Assembly (NCBI RefSeq): GCF_001006045.1
Contig: NZ_CP011267.1
Coordinates: 496,001-560,000 of the forward strand
Direction of reading: 5' to 3'
Length of the DNA: 64,000 bases
Source of the DNA: Geoglobus ahangari
GTDB taxonomy: Archaea > Halobacteriota > Archaeoglobi > Archaeoglobales > Archaeoglobaceae
Under the pieces are notes generated by a model. That model saw only the letters and a program-made list of their open reading frames with translations, searched no databases and had not been told where the DNA came from. The stretch's first letter is position 1. Every line of letters starts with the position of its first letter. Made by a program: the position numbers and the translations under genes. Below, piece by piece: positions 24,724 to 34,506 of this stretch.

Positions 24724-25482
24724 ATGGACGCATACAGAGATGCCACGCTGAAGGAATACCTGAGAGCATACTGGAACAGCCTCTCCTCAAGCTACGAGAA
24801 GATGAGGTGCGCGAGGAGCGATGAGGAGAGGAGGGCATGGGCGTCTCTCATGACCAACATCCTCGGAGAGGATAGGAAGAGGGTTCTGGACGTTGGGACT
24901 GGAACCGGGTTTCTGGCAAGGGTTCTCGCGGAGATCGGGCATGAGGTAACCGGTGTGGACATCTCGGAGAGGATGATAGAGGTTGCGAGGGAAATTTCCG
25001 CGAAAGAAGGGCTGGACATTGAGTTCGAGGTTGGGGATGCCGAGAGACTAAGCTTTGAGGACGAGAGATTCGACGCTGTGGTCTGCAGGTACGTCCTCTG
25101 GACACTCCCCAATCCTTGGAGGGCTGTGAGGGAGTGGGTGAGGGTCACAAGGCCAGGAGGGAGAGTTGTTGTGGTGGACGGGGTGTGGTGCGACAGCTCT
25201 CTATCATCAAGGCTCAGATCTGCACTGGGGAGGCTCGGAATGCTCGTCCACGAGAGGTGCAACCCGTTCCGCGGGTATGAGGAGAGGGTCTCCATGAGCA
25301 TACCGTTCATAAATGGAGTTGAGCCGGAGATCGTTGTGGAGATCATGCGGGAGTGCGGGCTTAGAGATGTGAGATTCCAGTGGCTCGATGGTGTCAGGAG
25401 GCTGTGGCTCGCGAACCTCCCGCCCCTCTTCAAAATCGCGTGGAACAGGCCGATATACGTTGTTTACGGGGTCAAGCCCTGA
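24724..25482 (+). CDS. SAM-dependent methyltransferase (class I, UbiE-like)
   Basis: A 252-residue Rossmann-fold methyltransferase. Motif I is VLDVGTGTGFLARVLAEIG, motif II ends in VTGVDISERMIEVARE, and post-motifs RFDAVVCRYVLWTLPNP and RPGGRVVVVDG follow. The substrate is unknown; the family includes quinone and small-molecule C-methyltransferases. Start at ATG 24724 (MDAYRDATLKEYLRAYWN); an in-frame TTG at 24715 is possible. It is a single gene, with dnaG convergent downstream. Confidence 0.8.
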   Translation: MDAYRDATLKEYLRAYWNSLSSSYEKMRCARSDEERRAWASLMTNILGEDRKRVLDVGTGTGFLARVLAEIGHEVTGVDISERMIEVAREISAKEGLDIEFEVGDAERLSFEDERFDAVVCRYVLWTLPNPWRAVREWVRVTRPGGRVVVVDGVWCDSSLSSRLRSALGRLGMLVHERCNPFRGYEERVSMSIPFINGVEPEIVVEIMRECGLRDVRFQWLDGVRRLWLANLPPLFKIAWNRPIYVVYGVKP

Positions 25483-25520
25483 AGTTCCTGAAGCTATGGC
25501 AATAAAAAATAGAAAAGAGG

Positions 25521-26747
25521 TCAGATCTGGTCAAATGTCATGATACTGACGTTTGAGGGCACCTTAACAACGCTACCCATCCTCACTCCAACGAGCAGGC
25601 TTATGTTCCTCTTAGCGGCCAGATCCACTACCCTCTGGGTTATCACACCGTCGAACACAATTCCCTGGGCCTTAACGTTGTTGGACTTCAGCAGCTTAAC
25701 CAGATCTCTGACAGGAACCTCCTTGACGACCTCGAAGTTGGCGTCGAGCAGCCTTGCCTTCAGATTGCCCTCGACCTCCTCCTTGTGCTTCTTCAGGAGC
25801 GCGGTTATGTTCTTCCTGTCAACGGCCTTGCTCTCCTCCTCCTTCTCCTCAGCCTTGACCTTCTCAGCCTTCTCCTTGGTCTCCTCTACCTTCTCCTTGG
25901 CCTCCTTCTTCTCATCCTTGTGCTTGAGCACGTGAACCTGCTCGATCGGGATCTTGTTCCTGAGGGACTTCACGATCTCCTTCTGGGTCAGATCCTCGAC
26001 TCCCTTGCCCTCCGGTGCCCTCGCAACGTAGTCTATGTCGGCAACCTGCAGGAGCTCCTTGAGGATGAGGTCTCCACCCCTGTCTCCGTCGAGGAAAGCT
26101 GTGACGGTCTTCCTCTTGCTGAGCTCAACGATCGTCTTCGGAATGTTTGTGCCCTCCACCGCGATCACGTTCTTGATTCCGTGCTTGAGGAGGTTCAGCA
26201 CATCAGCCCTGCCCTCGACAACGATTATCGCGTCGCTCTCGTCAATCGCTGGGCCAGCTGGCAGCCTGTCCTCACCGTACTCGATAATCTCCTCAGTCCT
26301 TATCGCCTGCCTCACGAGGTCAGCTATCTTCTCGCTCTCGATCTCCGGCTCCTCGAAGAGCTCCCTGAGTATGTCCTTGGCCCTCTCGACGATCTTCTTC
26401 CTCTTGCTCGCCCTGACGTCCTCAATCTTGATGACCTTGATCTTCGCAGCGCATGGTCCGACCCTCTCGATCGTCTCGAGCGCTGCAGCGAGTATCGCCG
26501 TCTCTATCTTGTCGAGGCTGCTGGGCACCTTTATCTCACCAAAGCTCTTTCCACTCTTGCTCTCTATCTTGACCTCTATCCTGCCAATCCTTCCGGTCTT
26601 CTGGAGCTCTCTGAGATCGAGGTCGTCTCCGAGAAGCCCCTCGGTCTGGCCGAAGATTGCTCCAACAACGTCTGGCCGTTCTACAACACCTTCTGCCACT
26701 ATCTCGGCGTGTATGAGATACTTTGTGGTATCACTCGGTGCTTTCAT
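25521..26747 (-). CDS. dnaG: Archaeal DnaG primase-like protein
   Basis: A 408-residue Toprim protein of the archaeal DnaG family. The Toprim core is visible with [18 protein letters not shown] (the Glu), [10 protein letters not shown] and the [10 protein letters not shown] metal site. An N-terminal domain with [30 protein letters not shown] is conserved in archaea. A Lys/Glu-rich linker (about residues 285-330) separates the C-terminal domain. Archaeal DnaG binds the exosome and acts in RNA degradation, and may also prime DNA synthesis. ATG 26747 follows GAGGTGATG; a TATATATA box lies about 55 nt upstream. Confidence 0.94.
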   Translation of the reverse strand: MKAPSDTTKYLIHAEIVAEGVVERPDVVGAIFGQTEGLLGDDLDLRELQKTGRIGRIEVKIESKSGKSFGEIKVPSSLDKIETAILAAALETIERVGPCAAKIKVIKIEDVRASKRKKIVERAKDILRELFEEPEIESEKIADLVRQAIRTEEIIEYGEDRLPAGPAIDESDAIIVVEGRADVLNLLKHGIKNVIAVEGTNIPKTIVELSKRKTVTAFLDGDRGGDLILKELLQVADIDYVARAPEGKGVEDLTQKEIVKSLRNKIPIEQVHVLKHKDEKKEAKEKVEETKEKAEKVKAEEKEEESKAVDRKNITALLKKHKEEVEGNLKARLLDANFEVVKEVPVRDLVKLLKSNNVKAQGIVFDGVITQRVVDLAAKRNISLLVGVRMGSVVKVPSNVSIMTFDQI

Positions 26748-26801
26748 TGTCATCACCTCTTGTCCACTGCCACCTTTTGGCAAGTTATTTTGATGGAAAC
26801 C

Positions 26802-26810
26802 TTATATATA
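26802..26810. promoter_or_regulatory. Symmetric TATA box shared by dnaG and the MFS gene
   Basis: TTATATATA sits between the divergent genes. For the MFS gene it lies about 28 nt before the GTG start, so that transcript would be nearly leaderless; for dnaG it would give a leader of about 33 nt. No other TATA-like site is seen in the gap. Confidence 0.5.
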
Positions 26811-26833
26811 CTTTGTTGATACCCGGATATCTG

Positions 26834-28018
26834 GTGACGATTGAGGGAGAAAAGAGGGGCGGTCTGCTTTTCACGGCCTCTTTGGTGCTCTTCACGCTCA
26901 CGATAGGCGTTGGAATAATTTCTCCGATCCTTCCAGTCATAGCAGAGAACATGGGTGCAGCCGGAGTTACGATCGGGCTGATATTCTCCGCTTTTTCACT
27001 GTCAAGGCTCGCCTTCCTGCCCCTCTTCGGCCACCTGTCTGACAGGTACGGCAGGAGGCCCATGATCGTAACCGGCCTCAGTCTTTATGCCATCCTCGCC
27101 CTGCTATACGGAGCGGCCAGAACCCCTGAGCAGCTGATAGCAGTCAGGCTGTTCCATGGCATGTCGTCTGCGATGGTCATGCCGGTGATACTCGCGATGG
27201 TCGCTTCTGCATCCCCGCAGGGGCAGGAGGGCAGGTACATGGGCATCGCAAACAGATCGATATTCCTCGGCATGTCGTTTGGCCCGCTAATTGGAGGGGC
27301 ACTTTCGGATGCGTTCAGCTTCAGGCTCGCCTTCGCCTCCATGAGCCTGATGAGCCTTGTAAGCCTCATCCTCGTCATCCTGAACCTTCCGGAGGTTGGA
27401 AGTCCGGAGAGGAGGGAGAGAAGGAGAGGGACGTTCAACAGGAACGTGATCTTCGCCATAATCTACCGGGTGCTGAACTCAACTGGGAGGGGTAGCGTCA
27501 TGACCTTCCTGCCCGTCTACGGGTACCTCATAGGCCTGAGCTACACCCAGATAGGCCTGCTGATCTTCACGAACCTCCTCGTCTCCGGGATACTCCAGCC
27601 GTATGCAGGGGTGTTCTCTGACAGGAGGGGCTTCGTCCTCCCCGTCGTTGCATCCACCGTGATGTCCGCCCTGATTCTCTACGCCATTCCAATGACGGAC
27701 AAATTCGTCCTGCTCGCCATTCTGACGACGCTGCTGGGGTTCACCTCGGCCTTGGCACTACCAGCGGTGAGCGGGCTGATAGCCGTTGAGGGAAAGGAGT
27801 CCGGAAACCTCGGGGGGCTGATGGGCTACTTCTCAGCGTCAAAGAGCCTCGGAAGGGCTGTGGGCCCGCTCATCGCAGGGGCGCTTTACGATCTGGGCGG
27901 TGGGGGGCATGAGGGAATATACCTCGCCTTCAGCGTCTCGGCAATCCTTACGGTGCTTGCCGGGCTGCTGTTCTGGGCAGGTGTGAGGGACTCACACCAG
28001 ATTATCGAGATGGAGTGA
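26834..28018 (+). CDS. Major facilitator superfamily transporter
   Basis: A 394-residue membrane protein with 12 predicted helices and the MFS motif A, GHLSDRYGRRPMIVTG, between helices 2 and 3; a second loop GVFSDRRGFVLPV follows helix 8. Motif C-like glycine and proline residues (GPLIGGALSDAFSFR) suggest a drug:H+ antiporter branch. The substrate is not known. GTG 26834 (MTIEGEKRGG after formyl-less Met) is preferred on the basis of the TATA box distance; the frame is open further upstream but inside the promoter. It overlaps the convergent radical SAM gene by 27 nt. Confidence 0.85.
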   Translation: MTIEGEKRGGLLFTASLVLFTLTIGVGIISPILPVIAENMGAAGVTIGLIFSAFSLSRLAFLPLFGHLSDRYGRRPMIVTGLSLYAILALLYGAARTPEQLIAVRLFHGMSSAMVMPVILAMVASASPQGQEGRYMGIANRSIFLGMSFGPLIGGALSDAFSFRLAFASMSLMSLVSLILVILNLPEVGSPERRERRRGTFNRNVIFAIIYRVLNSTGRGSVMTFLPVYGYLIGLSYTQIGLLIFTNLLVSGILQPYAGVFSDRRGFVLPVVASTVMSALILYAIPMTDKFVLLAILTTLLGFTSALALPAVSGLIAVEGKESGNLGGLMGYFSASKSLGRAVGPLIAGALYDLGGGGHEGIYLAFSVSAILTVLAGLLFWAGVRDSHQIIEME

Positions 28019-28993
28019 AGCTATCTCCAGCGCCCTCCTCATCTCCTCCCTGTTCAGCCTCCTCGCAATCTCCGGGTACTCCTTGGCCCTGAACGCGGGC
28101 CAGTACTGGAACATCAGGTTGAACCTCGTATCCCTTCCCAGATTTCGGGAGACCCACCTCACTATCTTTTCGGTGCAGCACTCAACATGGGACGGCATCA
28201 CGAGGTGCCTTATCAGAAGCTCTCCGTGCTCCTTGGCTCTGAGGAAGTTCCTCGTGACCGTTGCGAAGTAGTTCTTGGCCTTCGAGTACCTCTCGGCACA
28301 CTCATCGCTGCCGTACTTGAAGTCCCCGAGCCACACGTCAACGACGTCCTCTATAACCTCTGCTAGCAATTCGGAGTGGTACATGTTGGAGTTCCACACA
28401 ACGGGAACGTTCGACTCAACGTGGAGCAGCGTCTCGAGTATGGTGTGCGCGTGCTGATCGGGATTTCCGCCCACAAAGTTGACGTTTCTGCTGCCCTGTC
28501 TCCTGCGTATGTCGATCAGCATGGCCAGCTCCTTTGGATTTGCCAGTCGGTCGTCCTCGTAGACAATGTCGAAGTTCTGGCAGAAGACGCACGCGAAGGT
28601 GCAGCGATTGAAGAATATGGTGTGGGAGGGCACAAGCTCCGGCTCCTCTCCGAAGTGCAGGAACTCGCTGCTGTAGTAGCTTTTAACCCCGCACCTGCAG
28701 AAGCCCACGGTCTCGTACCTGTTCACCCTGCACTTCCTCTCGCAGAACACGCACTCCCTGAGAATCTCCTTCAGGTAGTCCACCTTCAGGTGAAGGAAAG
28801 AGTACTCCGCCGGCTTTTCCTCCAGAATGGAAGCATCGTAGCTCCTCCAGACCTTCAGAAACTCCTTCTTGACCTGCCTGTGGTCGTCCTCGATGCTGTC
28901 CCTCCTCTCAGCCTCGATTCTTCTGGCTATCTGGAACTTTGCCGGGGCAAGTCCGGAGTTTATCAGCCCGTACCTCTCAAGGCCCGTGACCAC
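27992..28993 (-). CDS. Radical SAM protein (PflX/COG1313-like)
   Basis: A 333-residue radical SAM protein. The cluster-binding motif is CTFACVFCQNFDI (CxxxCxxC) near residue 135. An N-terminal region has two more Cys pairs, ECVFCERKCRVNR and GFCRCGVKSYY, that could hold a second iron-sulfur cluster or a zinc. The family resembles pyruvate formate-lyase activating enzymes but has no known substrate, and no glycyl radical enzyme gene is near. It starts at GTG 28993. It lies 41 nt after tldE on the same strand. Confidence 0.82.
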   Translation of the reverse strand: MVTGLERYGLINSGLAPAKFQIARRIEAERRDSIEDDHRQVKKEFLKVWRSYDASILEEKPAEYSFLHLKVDYLKEILRECVFCERKCRVNRYETVGFCRCGVKSYYSSEFLHFGEEPELVPSHTIFFNRCTFACVFCQNFDIVYEDDRLANPKELAMLIDIRRRQGSRNVNFVGGNPDQHAHTILETLLHVESNVPVVWNSNMYHSELLAEVIEDVVDVWLGDFKYGSDECAERYSKAKNYFATVTRNFLRAKEHGELLIRHLVMPSHVECCTEKIVRWVSRNLGRDTRFNLMFQYWPAFRAKEYPEIARRLNREEMRRALEIASLHLDNLV

Positions 28994-29034
28994 GGAAAAT
29001 GTTTGAGAGAGGAGGTATTAAAGGTAACCTCCGG

Positions 29035-30231
29035 TCAGACCTTAATCTCCACGCCCTCCAGCACGATCTCCGGCGTCACCGTGCTGCCAACCTGCCTCAC
29101 CTTATTTCCAAAGTGGCTGATTCTGTTCAGAAGATCGTAGACGTTGCCGTATATCATCGCCCCCTTGATGCCCTTCCCGTCGATGCTCGCGTTCATGAGC
29201 TCGAGGCTGAAGTCCCCGCTGACGAAGTTTGAGGTGTGGGCGCCGATGAACGCGTGAACGTAAACTCCCTCGGCCTCACCCCTTTCGGGGAAGTCGAGGA
29301 CGACGTTGGTTGGAGATGTTGACGGGTACGAGCTGTAGTCCTCCCTGAAGCCGTTTCCTGTCGGGCTCTCAGGGAGGTGCTTGAAGTCCGAGATGTATCC
29401 CCTGACAACCCCTCCATCAACGAGCACCTTTCTCCTGCTCGCAACCCCCTCGTCATCGAACGAGCACGAGTTAACACCCCAGTCGAGGAGCGGGTCGTCT
29501 GTGATGCTCAGCCCGCCAAATACCTCCTTCCCCATGAGCTCTCCGATCCTGCTCCTCCCCCTCCTTATGTTCTCGTAGTAGAATGCAGGGTAAAGGGCGT
29601 AGCTCAGAAGCTGGTCAACCGCCACGGGGGAGAGGGTTACGGTGTACCTTCCGGGGTCTATCTTCTCGGCCCTGTCGTCAATTCTCGCGAGCTCTAAAGC
29701 CCTCTCCGCATAAGATTCCGGCTCGAAGTCCAGCCTCCTCGACTCGTGGTACTCGTAGGCACTGCCGCTGCCAAAGACAGCCTCAACAACCACGCCTGCC
29801 AGACTCTCCTCCTCCGCGACCTCAACCCCGTTTGAGTTCACGATCTCCCTTCTGATGTACTCAACCGAGAAGTGGGCTGAGGAGATGTTCCCAACCGACG
29901 CTATCGCCTCGCCGTAGTCCTTCAGCTCTTCGGGAGTCGTTTTCATGACCGATGGATCGAACACCTCCACTCTCTCCACCCTGCTCCTCTCAGGAAACTC
30001 GCTGAGCCTGTCCTGAGACGTTCTCGCGAGCTTTACCGCCATATCTGCGATCTCGTCGCTCAGCCTCCTGCCTGAGACCATTGCAACCTTTCCGTCCACT
30101 ATCACCCTCAGCGCCTCTCCATACTCCACCTTCTCCGCGATCATCTTGACCCTGCTGTCCTCAACAACAACGTACCTCGTAACCACCTTCTCCCTGTAGA
30201 TCTCCCACTCATCTGCGTTTATCCTCATCAC
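29035..30231 (-). CDS. tldE: TldE/PmbA family protein
   Basis: A 398-residue protein of the TldD/TldE (PmbA) family. TldE lacks the metal-binding HExxxH motif and forms a heterodimeric protease with TldD. Seen are the typical RVIVDGKVAMVSGRRLS near residue 40 and, towards the C-terminus, ASRRKVLVDGGVVRGYISD with the conserved Gly residues. In bacteria the pair trims peptides such as microcin B17 precursors. The start ATG at 30231 overlaps the tldD stop by 4 nt. Confidence 0.87.
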   Translation of the reverse strand: MMRINADEWEIYREKVVTRYVVVEDSRVKMIAEKVEYGEALRVIVDGKVAMVSGRRLSDEIADMAVKLARTSQDRLSEFPERSRVERVEVFDPSVMKTTPEELKDYGEAIASVGNISSAHFSVEYIRREIVNSNGVEVAEEESLAGVVVEAVFGSGSAYEYHESRRLDFEPESYAERALELARIDDRAEKIDPGRYTVTLSPVAVDQLLSYALYPAFYYENIRRGRSRIGELMGKEVFGGLSITDDPLLDWGVNSCSFDDEGVASRRKVLVDGGVVRGYISDFKHLPESPTGNGFREDYSSYPSTSPTNVVLDFPERGEAEGVYVHAFIGAHTSNFVSGDFSLELMNASIDGKGIKGAMIYGNVYDLLNRISHFGNKVRQVGSTVTPEIVLEGVEIKV

Positions 30232-31511
30232 TCTCCCCCCACGAACGCCCTGACAAGCGCAAAGGGCCCGCCATCCGAGACAGGGACGAGCTGTCCAGCT
30301 TTCCCGCAGAACCCGGGGTCAAAGCTGATCTCCCTGCCGAGCCTGATCTCCCTCAGTATCCGGAGCGTGTGGCCGCTCAGCGAGACGTCCCTCACCATCT
30401 CGCCAATCTCCCCGTTCTCAATCCTGAACCCGTACTGGGCGTTGAAGTGGAAGTAGCCGGTGGCGGGGTTTGTTTCCCCGCCCCTCGAGCCGTACAGGAT
30501 TACTCCCTCGCCCGCCATCTCGAGCAGCTCGTCGAGGCTGTGGTCTCCGGGAGCGATGTATGTGTTGCTCATCCTGACTATGGGCACCTCCAGCCCGTCA
30601 GACCTCGCGTTCCCGGCTCTGCCCCCCAGCTTTTTGGCAGTCTCCCTCGAGTTGAGGAAGCCCTTCAGAACTCCATTCTCAATTATGGTCTTCTTCTCGG
30701 CCCTGTAACCCTCATCGTCGAACGGGAAGAAGCCGAACTCCTCAAGCGTCGGGTCGTCGTAAACGTTCACGTCCTCAGCGGCCACCACCTCTCCAACCCT
30801 GTCCTTCAGGATCGTGGCGTTCTGAAGCACGTGGTCTCCTTCAACAGCATGCCCGAAAGCTTCGTGAATGAAGACGCCTGTTAGAGAGGAGTTCATTATC
30901 ACGTTCATCTCGCCTGAAGGTGGTGAGGAGGCGTTTGATAGCTCCACGGCGATCTTCGCCACCTCCTCTGCCCTGTCCGCAATGCCCTCCACAACCTCGA
31001 ACCCACCTACCCTCATCACCCTGTCGGAGTAGAACTGGAGCGTCTTTCCCTTCGCAAACGCCTGCATCACCACGCCGCACCTCGGCACCTCGTAGTAGAC
31101 CTCCCCGCCCTCTGAGTTGGATACTCTAACCCTCCTGACGGACTCGACGTAAACGACCCTTCTGCTGACCACACCCTCTCTCCTCAGCCTCTCGTCAATG
31201 TCCCTCAGCAGCTTTACCTTCTCCTCGATGTCCACGTCCTCAAGTGGCCTCTTGGCCCTGTAAACGTACTTTCCTGTGAAGGGGGCCGGATCCACTTCAC
31301 TCCCTCCCCTGTGGACAGCGAGCTCCTCAGCCCTCTTCAGCCCCATTCTCTCATCAGCATCTCCCACGTAGTATCCCCAGAACCCGTTCCTGAGCACCCT
31401 GAATGACTTTCCCGTGAAGCTTGACAGCTTCGGCTTCTCGAGCCTGCCGTCCTCGAGGCTCACCTGCATTGAGTACGAGTTCAGTTCCCTAATCTCGTAA
31501 TACAACCTCAA
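30228..31511 (-). CDS. tldD: TldD family metalloprotease
   Basis: A 427-residue metalloprotease subunit. The zinc motif HEAFGH (HExxxH) is in TGVFIHEAFGHAVEGDHVL near residues 212-230; a third Cys ligand is expected near the C-terminus, where DPGFCGKAGQLVPVSDGGPF is found. It acts with TldE on unfolded peptides. It overlaps arcS by 4 nt and tldE by 4 nt, so the four genes tgtA-arcS-tldD-tldE form a tightly packed operon. Confidence 0.92.
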   Translation of the reverse strand: MRLYYEIRELNSYSMQVSLEDGRLEKPKLSSFTGKSFRVLRNGFWGYYVGDADERMGLKRAEELAVHRGGSEVDPAPFTGKYVYRAKRPLEDVDIEEKVKLLRDIDERLRREGVVSRRVVYVESVRRVRVSNSEGGEVYYEVPRCGVVMQAFAKGKTLQFYSDRVMRVGGFEVVEGIADRAEEVAKIAVELSNASSPPSGEMNVIMNSSLTGVFIHEAFGHAVEGDHVLQNATILKDRVGEVVAAEDVNVYDDPTLEEFGFFPFDDEGYRAEKKTIIENGVLKGFLNSRETAKKLGGRAGNARSDGLEVPIVRMSNTYIAPGDHSLDELLEMAGEGVILYGSRGGETNPATGYFHFNAQYGFRIENGEIGEMVRDVSLSGHTLRILREIRLGREISFDPGFCGKAGQLVPVSDGGPFALVRAFVGGE

Positions 31512-33064
31512 ACACCTCCCCTGTACTTCCTCCTCGAAACAACGGCCTTCCCGTCCACCTCGCCCATAAGGCTCCCCGGGATGACCGCCTGACCCACTCC
31601 AAAGATTGAGGAGCTGTAATAAACCACCACGTCGTTTGGCCTTATCTTCTCATCGGCCTCGATAACTCCCCTGGAGAAGATCATACCTTTAACGTCGAAC
31701 TCGTCGATCCTGACCGCGTAGATACCCTGCTCCACCAGAAACTCCGCAAGCTTGCCGTATATGTCGAGGTTGCCGTACCTCACGTCCACCCTCGCCACCC
31801 TTTCTCCTCGCGAGAAATACTCGAGGTTGGGGTACCTGCCCCTCACGCCGTCGACCTCAAACTCAACGCCGAACTGGTATGAGAGCATGTGCCTGAAGAT
31901 CTCGTGATACAGGTCGAACTCCACCTTCCCAGACCTCTCGAGAACCCTCCTGAGCTCCCCGTAATCTTCAACAAACACTATATCCTTGCCAGCAATTTCT
32001 CCGGCCTTCTCAGCCACCCTCCTGTACCCCCCGTGCAGAAACGCCACAACGCTCTCAAACCTCGTGAGCATTTCCGCCAGCCTCTCGGCAACGAACTGCA
32101 CCTCCCATTCGCTCCACATCCCTGTGGTAGGGGTGTCGTAGGAGAGGATTGGATAAGTCAGCTCCAGCTCCCTTGGAGCAACGAAGGGGGAGGAGATTAT
32201 TATCTCGTTCACGCCCCTTATCGCTCTCCCGAGCCTGCTCCTCAGTTCCCTGTGAGTCTTGGAGAGGGAGTAGGGTTTTCTCGCTGAGCACGGGATGAGC
32301 AGGGCTGTTGGAGAGCTGGGGCTATAGATTTCGAGCATCCTTTCGAAGTAGTACGCAATCTCGGGCCTTGCAAACGAGTCCTCGGATGTAGGGTAAACCT
32401 TGGATCTCCTGAACCTCGCAAAGGGAAGATCTCTGCCTGACGAGTCAACTATCCTCAGCATGGCCGTCGTCTCCGGGTTCGCTTTTGCCCTCACCTCCAC
32501 CAGCTCCCTCAGCCTTTCAGCCTTCAGCATCGCCCTCGCAAGCCTCACCTCCCTCTCTATGGCGATGGTGTTGTGGTCTGTGAGGAAGTGGAAGTCCGAG
32601 TCGTAGTCATCCCTGCTTTCACATGCCCTGCATCTGCACGGCAGCTCGTTTAGCGAGCTCAGGTTAAAAGACCCTGATTCGGTCAGGTAAACACCCTCCG
32701 CAGCGCTCCTCAGCGCTATGGCGTTGTCAACGATGTCCGCGCCGAGGTAGATTAGCAGGGAAGCGTTCTGCGGTGTCGCGAGTGAGGGCAGGTAGAGGGG
32801 CGAGGGATCGGACTTTCTGAATGAAACGATCCTCTCCACCAGACTCCTCGGAAGCTGGGAGGTCAGAACAAGCTTCCTCACCTCTCCCTCCCTCACAAGC
32901 GCCTCATATGCTTCGGGCATCAGCTCCCTCGCGACCTCTGGAGGGCGTCTTTCAACGAGGTCTGCAAGCTCCCCGGGGCTTCTGAGGTCGATCATGTGGG
33001 GCGTTATTGCTCCATTCAGCTCTCCGAGCCTCGCAAGCCCGTCCTGCTTCTCAATCCTGAACAT
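31508..33064 (-). CDS. arcS: Archaeosine synthase ArcS
   Basis: A 518-residue protein that turns preQ0 at position 15 of tRNA into the archaeosine precursor with lysine or ammonia as nitrogen source, depending on the subtype. It is a TGT-like fold: an N-terminal part with a Cys pair region LPCRCRACESRDD, the ArcS-specific block LIPCSARKPYSLSKTHRELR near residues 260-280, and a C-terminal PUA domain (KGMIFSRGVIEADEKIRPNDVVVYYS). It overlaps tgtA by 14 nt, the usual pairing for this pathway. Confidence 0.9.
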   Translation of the reverse strand: MFRIEKQDGLARLGELNGAITPHMIDLRSPGELADLVERRPPEVARELMPEAYEALVREGEVRKLVLTSQLPRSLVERIVSFRKSDPSPLYLPSLATPQNASLLIYLGADIVDNAIALRSAAEGVYLTESGSFNLSSLNELPCRCRACESRDDYDSDFHFLTDHNTIAIEREVRLARAMLKAERLRELVEVRAKANPETTAMLRIVDSSGRDLPFARFRRSKVYPTSEDSFARPEIAYYFERMLEIYSPSSPTALLIPCSARKPYSLSKTHRELRSRLGRAIRGVNEIIISSPFVAPRELELTYPILSYDTPTTGMWSEWEVQFVAERLAEMLTRFESVVAFLHGGYRRVAEKAGEIAGKDIVFVEDYGELRRVLERSGKVEFDLYHEIFRHMLSYQFGVEFEVDGVRGRYPNLEYFSRGERVARVDVRYGNLDIYGKLAEFLVEQGIYAVRIDEFDVKGMIFSRGVIEADEKIRPNDVVVYYSSSIFGVGQAVIPGSLMGEVDGKAVVSRRKYRGGV

Positions 33065-34478
33065 TAACGAACCTCCTCCACCTGTCGTCCAGCACCAGCC
33101 TTATCCTCTTGTCCCTGTGCTTCTCCATGAACCTCCTCAGCCCCTCTGCCGCAACCTCATACGCCTCGTCCTCTACATCATCATACATCTCCGCGTGTCC
33201 GGCTGGATAGCTCTCCATGAGCTCGGCTGGAACAACACCAAACGCCGGGCGGAGGTAGAAGTCCGCTTTAACGCCGGGATCTGAGGAGATGACTATCTCG
33301 TCCTTATCCACCTTAACGTTCAGAACCCTCTCGTGGTGTCTTCTGATCGCTGGCCTGTAGAGGCTCTCCCTCCCGAGGTAGAAGAAGACGCGCTTCATTG
33401 AGGGGTCGTGCCTCTCCATGACGTCTATGAAGTTTCTGATCTCCCTCCAAGCCTGAACGAGGTAGGGGTGAGCCCTTATCCTGTTCTCCACGAGCTCGAA
33501 AAGCTCGTTGCTCTTTATCGCCTGCTTGACCCTCCTGATCTCCTCGAAGCTCACGTAGAGGTTGTGCTCGGCTATGAGCCTCGCCCTCTCCCCCTTCTCC
33601 ATCCTCCTGAGCTCCTCGGGTGTGTGCGACAGGCAGACCGGGCATGAGCAGGGGAAGTACTGCAGCTCCTCGAGCTTTAGCGTGCCGCGAGGCGTGAGGT
33701 ACCTGTCGTCCTTGGCGAACAGTGCGTAGGCAGCGGAGTCGAAAAGATCCACGCCCATCGCCGCGTAGAGGGCGAAGATCATCGGATGCCCCGCGCCGAA
33801 AAGGTGCACGGGCCTTGCGGGCGTGAGGACAGACTTGGCAGTCAGGACGATTTTTGCCACATCAGAAAAGCGGTAGGTGTCGAGGAGTGGCACGACAGCC
33901 CCAACAGCGAAAACGTCCCCGTTTATGCTGTTCGCAGCCTCCGCAGACCTCTTCCTCAGGTCGAGGTGCGTGGAGCCCTGAATGGGTATAGACAGGAGGT
34001 TCTCATGCCCGTAGCTCTCATGAATCTCCTCAGCCTCCCTCTCCCTCCTGATGGTCTCCTCAAGATCCTTTCTCGCCGTCTCATGCTCGGCATCAGGCGG
34101 GGTTGGGATGTCGAGAGGGGTGACTATGTCGCTGCCTATCTCGTTCTGGAACCTCACGATCTCCTCGTTTGTCACCTCAACGTCGCCGTAGACCATCAGC
34201 TGAAAGCTCCCGCTGTCGGTCATCACTGGCATGTCCACACCAAGCAGGCCGTGCAACCCTTTTTTCAGCGCCCTCTCTCTGAGGTTCCTGCTCCGGTAGA
34301 TGATGTAGGAGTTCGTGATCATCATCTCCGCCCCGTACTTCCTGAGCTCGTGAGCGGGAATGAAATCGATGTTCGGATTTATGACGGGAAGAAGAGCGGG
34401 AGTCTCAACAGTCCCGTGGGGAGTTTGAAGCCTGCCAATTCTCCCCATCGCGTCTTTCGCCACTATCTCAAAGCGCAT
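33051..34478 (-). CDS. tgtA: Archaeosine tRNA-guanine transglycosylase TgtA
   Basis: A 475-residue enzyme that exchanges guanine 15 of the tRNA D-loop for preQ0. The nucleophile Asp is in PVMTDSGSFQLMVYG; GSDIVTPLDIPTPPD holds the second Asp; the zinc site is in YFPCSCPVCLSHTPEEL. A C-terminal extension of about 130 residues follows the barrel; it is shorter than in Pyrococcus TgtA, and a PUA domain is not clear here (the adjacent ArcS carries one). ATG 34478 has no strong Shine-Dalgarno site. First gene of the operon. Confidence 0.93.
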   Translation of the reverse strand: MRFEIVAKDAMGRIGRLQTPHGTVETPALLPVINPNIDFIPAHELRKYGAEMMITNSYIIYRSRNLRERALKKGLHGLLGVDMPVMTDSGSFQLMVYGDVEVTNEEIVRFQNEIGSDIVTPLDIPTPPDAEHETARKDLEETIRREREAEEIHESYGHENLLSIPIQGSTHLDLRKRSAEAANSINGDVFAVGAVVPLLDTYRFSDVAKIVLTAKSVLTPARPVHLFGAGHPMIFALYAAMGVDLFDSAAYALFAKDDRYLTPRGTLKLEELQYFPCSCPVCLSHTPEELRRMEKGERARLIAEHNLYVSFEEIRRVKQAIKSNELFELVENRIRAHPYLVQAWREIRNFIDVMERHDPSMKRVFFYLGRESLYRPAIRRHHERVLNVKVDKDEIVISSDPGVKADFYLRPAFGVVPAELMESYPAGHAEMYDDVEDEAYEVAAEGLRRFMEKHRDKRIRLVLDDRWRRFVNVQD

Positions 34479-34506
34479 GGAAAAAATAGCTCAGGGAGTT
34501 TAAAAA

